Origin: an uncultured Candidatus Altimarinota bacterium
Lineage (GTDB): Bacteria > Patescibacteriota > Gracilibacteria > BD1-5 > UBA6164
Assembly (NCBI GenBank): GCA_937864995.1
Contig: CALMDL010000294.1
Span: 1-7,030, forward strand
DNA: 7,030 nucleotides
Direction of reading: 5' to 3'
Shown here: positions 6,756 to 7,030 of the stretch, piece by piece
How positions within the stretch are numbered: position 1 is the stretch's first letter
How the letters are laid out: the number at the start of each line of letters is the position of its first letter
Notes under the pieces: generated by a model
What the model was told of the DNA's origin: nothing
The model's database searches: none
The model's input: the letters and a program-made list of their open reading frames with translations, nothing else
Translations under genes and position numbers: made by a program

Positions 6756-7030
6756 AAGGTATAGTAAAATATTCTTTAAATACTTTTGTGCTTCAATCTT
6801 TTAATGTAATTGTCCAAGTCATATCGTAACTTCACTTCAACCATCATCCTTTTTCTAAATCATCATATGATGCAAATTCTCTAGATAAATTTAATGCTCA
6901 TGATACACTTGATTTTGTTCAATTAGGTCAAACACTTTTCCATGCTAAATTTGATACATTAGAGCTTGTTTTCCGTTCAATCCATTGTCATTTTGAATCA
7001 TAATTACGAGAATATGTAAAATCTGATTCA
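6754..7030 (-). CDS. Unidentified protein, C-terminal 91 residues (5' end outside the window)
   Basis: The minus-strand frame is open from the window edge to TAA at 6756-6754 when UGA is Gly. I do not recognise the family. The visible part is rich in Ser, Thr, Asn, Gly, Trp and Tyr, with no hydrophobic membrane segment. It has alternating polar/hydrophobic strands such as SYDMTWTITLKDG and TKVFKEYFTIP at the very end. This is the look of a beta-sandwich or Ig/fibronectin-like domain of an extracellular or surface protein, but that is inference from composition only. The codons CGT and CGG, rare in the neighbouring genes, occur here, which may mean a somewhat different origin or just sampling. 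It is followed directly by the shared terminator. Confidence 0.7.

Noticed and set aside
1..7030. UGA as tryptophan (Mycoplasma-type code 4)
   Set aside because: UGA falls on conserved glycines in several families, and TGG is in regular use at Trp positions.

Overview
The window reads coherently only if UGA is translated as glycine. Under the standard code every gene here is shattered. Read with UGA as Gly (genetic code 25), eight continuous reading frames appear, and UGA falls on glycines that are near-invariant in known families: the Gly of the OmpR-type C-terminal RGxGYIF signature, of the Pit GAND motif, and of the MurG GGSTGGH loop. TGG still encodes Trp (for example in MurG and Pit), and all genes end in TAA or TAG. 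Together with the strong A+T bias, this points to the candidate phyla Gracilibacteria (BD1-5/GN02) or Absconditabacteria (SR1). The window alone does not separate the two.

Layout. Positions 1-441 (+) hold the C-terminal part of an OmpR/PhoB-family response regulator. Positions 488-1039 (+) hold a small CYTH-domain protein. It converges on a minus-strand VTC-type polyphosphate polymerase domain protein (1095-1976), with hairpin terminators in between. Upstream of the VTC gene, on the same strand, is a complete Pit/PHO4 phosphate transporter (2067-3458). Further upstream, also on the minus strand, are murG (3581-4678) and a PAP2-family membrane phosphatase of the BcrC type (4734-5321). Divergent from these is a full-length but catalytically eroded histidyl-tRNA synthetase homologue (5450-6724, +). 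It converges on the C-terminal end of an unidentified, possibly extracellular, protein (6754-7030, -), with only a shared terminator palindrome between them.

How the genes may work together. Pit plus the VTC-domain protein looks like a phosphate import and polyphosphate storage pair. The PAP2 phosphatase and MurG both act on the undecaprenyl lipid carrier cycle of peptidoglycan synthesis. The truncated response regulator could control phosphate or envelope genes, but nothing in the window shows this.

Expression signals. Six complete genes start with ATG and none has a recognisable Shine-Dalgarno sequence. Each has a sigma70-like -10 element upstream, in five of the six only about 26-33 bases from the ATG. 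Most genes therefore look like separate short-leader transcription units. Intergenic space is minimal, and terminators overlap stop codons. No RNA genes, mobile elements, CRISPR arrays or gene-free stretches over 300 bases were seen.
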